From Pseudomonas sp. RIT623 (lineage in GTDB: Bacteria > Pseudomonadota > Gammaproteobacteria > Pseudomonadales > Pseudomonadaceae), in assembly GCF_004519305.1 (NCBI RefSeq), contig NZ_SOZA01000019.1:32169-96168 (forward strand): a DNA stretch of 64,000 bases, given 5' to 3'. How positions within the stretch are numbered: position 1 is the first letter of the stretch; every line of letters begins with the position of its first letter. The position numbers were made by a program, and so were the translations under genes. The notes beneath the pieces are model-generated. The model was not told the origin of the DNA and made no database searches. It worked only from the letters and a program-made list of their open reading frames with translations. Below are positions 60,021 to 64,000 of the stretch, one piece after another.

Positions 60021-60794
60021 TCACCCAACCCAATGCTGCCAAACCAACCGCACCGTCAACGCCAACACCACCGCAATAAACACCGGCCGAATAAACTTGC
60101 TTCCCCCGCTGATCGCCGTCCGCGCCCCGAAAAACGCCCCGACCATGACCGAAAGCCCCATGCACAGCCCGACGATGTAATCCACCTGCCCGGAAATGAC
60201 AAACACCGTCAGCGCCGCAATATTGCTGACGAAGTTCATGCTGCGCGCCACGCCACTGGCTCGAACCAGGTCGATGGGATACAGCAACAGGGTGCTGACG
60301 GTCCAGAACGCACCCGTGCCAGGCCCGGCGACGCCGTCGTAGAAGCCCAAGGTGAAACCCTGGGGGAACTGCCATTTCTTGCTGATCGGCGCCTCGGCAT
60401 CCAACGGCGCCTTGGGCGTGCCACCGAACAGCAGGTAAACCCCGCAGGCGAAGACGATCACCGGCAGCATCTTGTTCAGCCACTCGGCAGGCATGTAGTG
60501 GGCGATCACCGCGCCGAGCAGCGCGCCCACCAGGGTGGCCAATAGCGCCGGGCGCCACTGGGCCGGATGGAACAGCTTGCGCCGGTAATAAGTGAAACCG
60601 GCAGTGGCCGAGCCGAAGGTGGAGCTGAGCTTGTTGGTGCCCAGTACCAGATGCGGCGGCATGCCCGCGGTGAGCAGCGCCGGCGTGGTCAGCAGGCCGC
60701 CGCCGCCGGCGATGGCATCGATGAAGCCCGCGACGAAGGCGACCAGGGCGAGGATCAGCAGGGTGAGCGGTTCTACGGTGAGTTCGAAGGGCAT
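60021..60794 (-). CDS. TSUP-family (TauE/SafE) membrane permease
   Basis: The 257-residue protein has about eight hydrophobic segments and the TSUP pattern: an N-terminal VAFVAGFIDAIAGGGGLLTT, LVLGTNKLSSTFGSATAGF, and the mirrored second half GFYDGVAGPGTGAFWTV. Family members export or import small sulfur- or carbon-containing anions; the substrate here is unknown. It follows the Puu operon on the same strand after a 132-bp gap. Confidence 0.87.
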   Translation of the reverse strand: MPFELTVEPLTLLILALVAFVAGFIDAIAGGGGLLTTPALLTAGMPPHLVLGTNKLSSTFGSATAGFTYYRRKLFHPAQWRPALLATLVGALLGAVIAHYMPAEWLNKMLPVIVFACGVYLLFGGTPKAPLDAEAPISKKWQFPQGFTLGFYDGVAGPGTGAFWTVSTLLLYPIDLVRASGVARSMNFVSNIAALTVFVISGQVDYIVGLCMGLSVMVGAFFGARTAISGGSKFIRPVFIAVVLALTVRLVWQHWVG

Positions 60795-60926
60795 GGGATA
60801 GGAGCTTAACGGCAGGGGGCGACAAAAGGTCGCACGCAGGGAGCGCCATGGTAATCCTCAGTGGGTCTGGGTTGCCAGCACAGGCTCTATCGCCAGGCAA
60901 CCCATACCCACGCCGCGTGCGTTCGG

Positions 60927-62285
60927 TCAGAGGAACCAGCGGTACTCCCGCGCACTGACCTCCTGCAGGAACGCCAGATGGTCCTGGCGCTTGTTCTCGC
61001 AGTACACCATCACGAATTCCTCTCCCAATCCTTCGTTCACCGCCGGGTGCCCGCGCATGGCTGCCACCGCGCCAAGCATGTCCGTGGGGAAATCGATGCC
61101 GCTGCCACGGTTTTCGTTCAACGGCGCGATCGGTTCCTGGCCTGCCTCGAGGCCATGCTCCATGCCACAGAGAATCGCCGCCAGCACCAGGTACGGGTTG
61201 GCGTCCGCACCTGCCAGGCGGTGCTCGATCCTCAGGTTGCGCGGGTCCGACTCGGGGATGCGGATGCACGCGTCGCGGTCCTCGAAGCCCCAGCTGGCCC
61301 GGCTGGCGGCATTGACCATGGCGCCATAGCGGCGAAACGCGTTGTGGTTGGCGGCGAACACCGGCATGCAGTGCGGCAGCAGTGCCAGGCAGCCAGCCAC
61401 GGCATGACGCAGCGGGCGCTGGCCGTCGACGGCCAGCAGGTTGTTGCCGGCTGCGTCATAGAGGCTGACATGCACGTGCATGCCGCTGCCCGGCGCCTGC
61501 AGGTACGGCTTGCTCATGAATGAGGCACGCAAGCCGTGCTTGAGCGCCACGCCGCGGGTACTGCGGCAGAACAGCGCCGCCCAGTCGGCGGCGCGCAGGC
61601 CATCGTCGCAATGGCCGAAGTTGATCTCGAACTGGCCCGGGCCCAGTTCGGCGGTGATGACATTGGCGTCGATACCCTGCTGGTTGGCGCTCTCGACCAT
61701 CTCGCGCAGCACGTCGGAGAACCGCGACAGGCGTTCGATGTGCATGTTCGGCTGGTCGTCGGCGTCATCGCTGAACGGGTCGTGGGGGAACTGCGGCAGT
61801 CCGTCCTTGAGCGCGCGGTCGAACAGATAGAACTCCAGCTCGAACGCCACCACCGGGCGCATGCCGCGTCGCTCGAGGCGCCGCAGCACGCGGGCGAGGA
61901 CTTCCCGTGGTTCGAACTCGATGGGCGCGGCGGTGCCATCCGAGGTGATCAGCATCTGCCCCAGCGGTTCGCGCTCCCAGTTCACCAGTTTGAGCGTGCC
62001 GGGCACCAGACGCCTGAAGGCATCGGGGTCGCCATCGTTGAAGCAGTAGTCGCCAATCGGGAACAGACCGCCCTGGGCGCCGAGCAGCACGCAGTTCTGC
62101 GGCAGCTTGAGCGGGCTGCCGGCAGCGACTTTTTCCAGCATGTCGATGGGGTAGCGCTTGCCGTAGAAATGCCCGGGGATGTCCAGGCTGATCAGGTCGA
62201 CGTAGCGCACGTCGGGGTGTCGGGCGCGGAAGGCGCGCACTTCGCTGAGCAGATCGGGGAAGCCTGTTGTACTTGTCATTGGCAT
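60927..62285 (-). CDS. puuA: Gamma-glutamylpolyamine synthetase, PuuA-like
   Basis: The 452-residue glutamine-synthetase-family enzyme is likely to ligate glutamate to putrescine or a related amine using ATP. The type-I GS catalytic segments are present: AFELEFYLF for metal, ELGPGQFEINFGHCDDG, GSGMHVHVSLYD with metal His, and the substrate segment NAASRASWGFEDRD then RIEHRLAGADANPYLVLAA. The adenylylation site of glutamine synthetase is absent. It lies 4 bp after a puuR-like gene and downstream of a puuB-like oxidase. Confidence 0.85.
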   Translation of the reverse strand: MPMTSTTGFPDLLSEVRAFRARHPDVRYVDLISLDIPGHFYGKRYPIDMLEKVAAGSPLKLPQNCVLLGAQGGLFPIGDYCFNDGDPDAFRRLVPGTLKLVNWEREPLGQMLITSDGTAAPIEFEPREVLARVLRRLERRGMRPVVAFELEFYLFDRALKDGLPQFPHDPFSDDADDQPNMHIERLSRFSDVLREMVESANQQGIDANVITAELGPGQFEINFGHCDDGLRAADWAALFCRSTRGVALKHGLRASFMSKPYLQAPGSGMHVHVSLYDAAGNNLLAVDGQRPLRHAVAGCLALLPHCMPVFAANHNAFRRYGAMVNAASRASWGFEDRDACIRIPESDPRNLRIEHRLAGADANPYLVLAAILCGMEHGLEAGQEPIAPLNENRGSGIDFPTDMLGAVAAMRGHPAVNEGLGEEFVMVYCENKRQDHLAFLQEVSAREYRWFL

Positions 62286-62289
62286 GCTC

Positions 62290-62841
62290 TCAACGGAAGA
62301 CCCAGAGAACCCGGGTCGTTCGGGCGGTCAGGTTGGCGTAGCGGAACTGGCTGTGGGGTGGCAGCTGGAAGCTGTCGTTGGGATTGAGGGTGACGGCGTC
62401 GTCGCGGCCCTCGAGCCACAGGGTCAGTTCGCCCTCAAGGACGAAACCGCCTTGTTCCGAGCTGTCGTCCAGGTGCCCCTCGCCACTGCTGGCACCGGGT
62501 GCCAGGTGGCTTTCGAGCATGGCGAAGCGGCCATTGAGGGTCGGCGAGACCAACACGTCGGTAACCCCGGCGGCGTAGTACAGGGTGCGTCGCTCATCGG
62601 GGCGTGTCACCCAGTCGATCTCGCGGGGCGGCACGGCCTGATAGAAATAGGTGGTAGGTACGCGCAGCGCTTCGCTGATGGCGGTTAGGTCGGCCACCGT
62701 GGGCCGCGACAGGCCGCGCTCGACCTGGGAGAGAAAACCCAGCGAGCGGTTGACGCGAGTTGCCAGCTCGTCGAGGGTCAACCCCCGATGCTTGCGCAGG
62801 TCGCGTACCTGGCGGGCGAGGGCTTGGATATCGTCAGACAT
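62290..62841 (-). CDS. puuR: XRE-cupin regulator, PuuR-like
   Basis: The 183-residue regulator has an N-terminal HTH_3 domain (10-65: LTLDELATRVNRSLGFLSQV) and a C-terminal cupin (about 105-180: SHLAPGASSGEGHLDDSSEQ, GELTLWLEGRDD). PuuR of E. coli represses the putrescine genes with the same layout. The start at 62841 overlaps the oxidase stop by 8 bp. It lies within the operon it probably controls. Confidence 0.83.
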   Translation of the reverse strand: MSDDIQALARQVRDLRKHRGLTLDELATRVNRSLGFLSQVERGLSRPTVADLTAISEALRVPTTYFYQAVPPREIDWVTRPDERRTLYYAAGVTDVLVSPTLNGRFAMLESHLAPGASSGEGHLDDSSEQGGFVLEGELTLWLEGRDDAVTLNPNDSFQLPPHSQFRYANLTARTTRVLWVFR

Positions 62842-64000
62842 GGTCGCGCATCCTGTACCAGGCCTTGGCTGCCGCCTCCAGCGGCGCTGCCAGCAGGTCA
62901 CCGCCCGGGAAGCGACCGTTGTCGATGCCCTGGTACAACTTCAGCAGGTCGTCGTCACCGAGAATCGCGTCGCTGACCGCGCGTGCACCGGCCAGGGTCG
63001 GCAGTACGCCATGGCCGGAAAAGCCCTGCAGCCAGTAACGCTGACCCTGGCGCCCGATATCCGGCGTGCGCTGGATGCTGCAATCGATGTGCCCGCCCCA
63101 GGCATGCTCGATGGCCACCCCTCGCAGCTGTGGGAACACCCGCTCCAGGTACGGCCGGGTGGCGCTGGCGACGTCCTTGGGAATGCCACCGAGGTACGTG
63201 CAGCCACCGCCGAACAGCAGACGGTGGTCGGGTGTCAGGCGGAAATAGTCGGGGACGAACTGGTTGTCGATCACGCAGCTGTTGCGTGGCAGCAGCGAGG
63301 CGGCGAAGTCGGCGTCCAGCGGCGCCGTGGCCACTTGGTAGGACCCCACCGGCAGCAGGCGACGCGAGAGCGTGCGGTCGAGGCGGTCGATATAGGCGTT
63401 GCAGGCCAGCACCATGACACGACTGCGCACCACGCCCTGATCGGTTCGGGCTGCGAAGCCGTCGGCGTGTTCCTGGTAATCGATCACCTGGCTCTGCTCG
63501 TAGATCCGCCCGCCATGAGCTTCGATCACGGCGGCCAGGCCCTGGGCCAGCTTCAGCGGGTTGAGGTGGGCGCCATTGGGATCGTAAAGCGCGGCCTGGT
63601 AGCGGGGGCTGTCGATCCACTGGGGCAGTTCCTCGCGGCCGATCAGGCGCAGGCAGTCGTAGTCGAACTTCTCCTGTGCTTCACGCCGGGCGTCTTCCAG
63701 CAGTTTTACACGGCGCCGCAATACGGCAGTCCACAGACTGCCCAGGCGATAATCGACGTCGAAGCCATGGCGCTGGGGCAGCTCGCGCAGCTCGCGGGCG
63801 GCCCAGCACATGCTGTCCCAAAGGCGCCGGCTGCGCTCCAGGCCCAGGGCTCGCTCCAGTGGGGGCAGGTCGCACGACCAGCCCAGCAGTGCCTGGCCAC
63901 CGTTGCGGCCCGAGGCGGCCCAGGCCACCCGACTGGCTTCCAGCAGGGTCACGCGCTGGCCGGCCAAAGTCAGGCGCAGGGCCGTATGCAGGCCGCTGAA
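62834..64000 (-). CDS. puuB: Gamma-glutamylputrescine oxidase-like FAD protein, 5' end outside window
   Basis: The 388 visible codons belong to a DAO-type FAD oxidoreductase. The frame is open up to the window edge and begins in the dinucleotide-binding domain (GLHTALRLTLAGQRVTLLEA), so only about 40 residues are missing. GRNGGQALLGW, GAHLNPLKLAQGLAAVIEAH, and the C-terminal FSGHGVLPTLAGARAVSDAI are as in PuuB. It oxidises glutamylated putrescine with release of H2O2. It overlaps the puuR-like start. Confidence 0.82.
   Translation of the reverse strand, partial: FSGLHTALRLTLAGQRVTLLEASRVAWAASGRNGGQALLGWSCDLPPLERALGLERSRRLWDSMCWAARELRELPQRHGFDVDYRLGSLWTAVLRRRVKLLEDARREAQEKFDYDCLRLIGREELPQWIDSPRYQAALYDPNGAHLNPLKLAQGLAAVIEAHGGRIYEQSQVIDYQEHADGFAARTDQGVVRSRVMVLACNAYIDRLDRTLSRRLLPVGSYQVATAPLDADFAASLLPRNSCVIDNQFVPDYFRLTPDHRLLFGGGCTYLGGIPKDVASATRPYLERVFPQLRGVAIEHAWGGHIDCSIQRTPDIGRQGQRYWLQGFSGHGVLPTLAGARAVSDAILGDDDLLKLYQGIDNGRFPGGDLLAAPLEAAAKAWYRMRDHV

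Noticed and set aside
59546..60028. 160-codon frame with a repetitive ADQEQIKSRSR tail
   Set aside because: It is the tandem repeat and the intergenic repeat read through; no start signal and no conserved part.
1..64000. tRNA or rRNA genes
   Set aside because: No stretch with the conserved tRNA arms or rRNA sequence was noticed in the intergenic regions; a tRNAscan-SE run would settle it.

Overview
The window looks like chromosome of a fluorescent pseudomonad of the Pseudomonas putida group. GC is high, gene families are typical of that genus (OsmC-YcaO fusion, DUF2986, DUF1289, NudC, NhaB, Puu genes), and REP-like palindromes of the GCGGGCAAGCCCGCTCCCAC type are present. The species call is inference from gene content, since no search was run. 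Both window ends cut genes: tssJ at base 1 and a puuB-like oxidase at base 64000.

Layout. Bases 1-12421 hold part of a type VI secretion locus. tssB-C-E-F-G, an FHA gene and tssJ are on the minus strand, and vasI-tssA-tssM diverge from a shared AT-rich promoter region. Bases 12500-16000 hold a small unknown gene, an SDR oxidoreductase, nhaA, and a fluoride riboswitch upstream of crcB. Bases 16035-28762 are a chaperone-usher fimbrial operon (pilin, chaperone, usher) preceded by four signalling genes: an RcsB-like regulator, an Hpt-containing hybrid kinase, an EAL response regulator and a second hybrid kinase. This gene set resembles P. aeruginosa pvrSR-rcsCB-cupD. Bases 28766-31494 carry a diguanylate cyclase, a DUF2986 gene, an Arg/His-rich secreted protein and a GNAT-NTF2 fusion.

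Bases 31600-35850 are a toxin island. A pore-forming colicin-like bacteriocin has its membrane immunity gene on the opposite strand, followed by a MACPF protein with three exact 50-residue beta-prism-like repeats. A truncated TolC-family gene lies at the island's edge. Bases 35837-56243 are mostly housekeeping or accessory metabolism: a DUF1176 protein, a lipoprotein, VOC, an alpha/beta hydrolase, DUF1289, two LysR regulators with transporters, OsmC-YcaO, an isochorismatase-like hydrolase, YoaK, a DHFR-like protein, GFA, NhaB, a crotonase and NudC.

Bases 56295-59975 are the most unusual part. An IS66-type element (56639-59467) has 85-bp inverted ends and a perfect 8-bp target duplication inside a REP. 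Between its ends it carries an AAC(6')-I-like aminoglycoside acetyltransferase gene as passenger, and its own transposase gene has an internal deletion. The element sits between two diverged inverted copies of a ~280-bp intergenic repeat whose hairpins show compensatory changes. An 11-bp tandem repeat lies between the element and the right-hand repeat copy. Bases 60021-64000 hold a TSUP permease and a putrescine-utilisation operon (puuB-like, puuR-like, puuA-like).

How the genes work together: several parts deal with competition and surface life, namely the T6SS, the pore-forming bacteriocin, the MACPF protein and c-di-GMP-linked control of fimbriae. CrcB, NhaA and NhaB handle ion stress.
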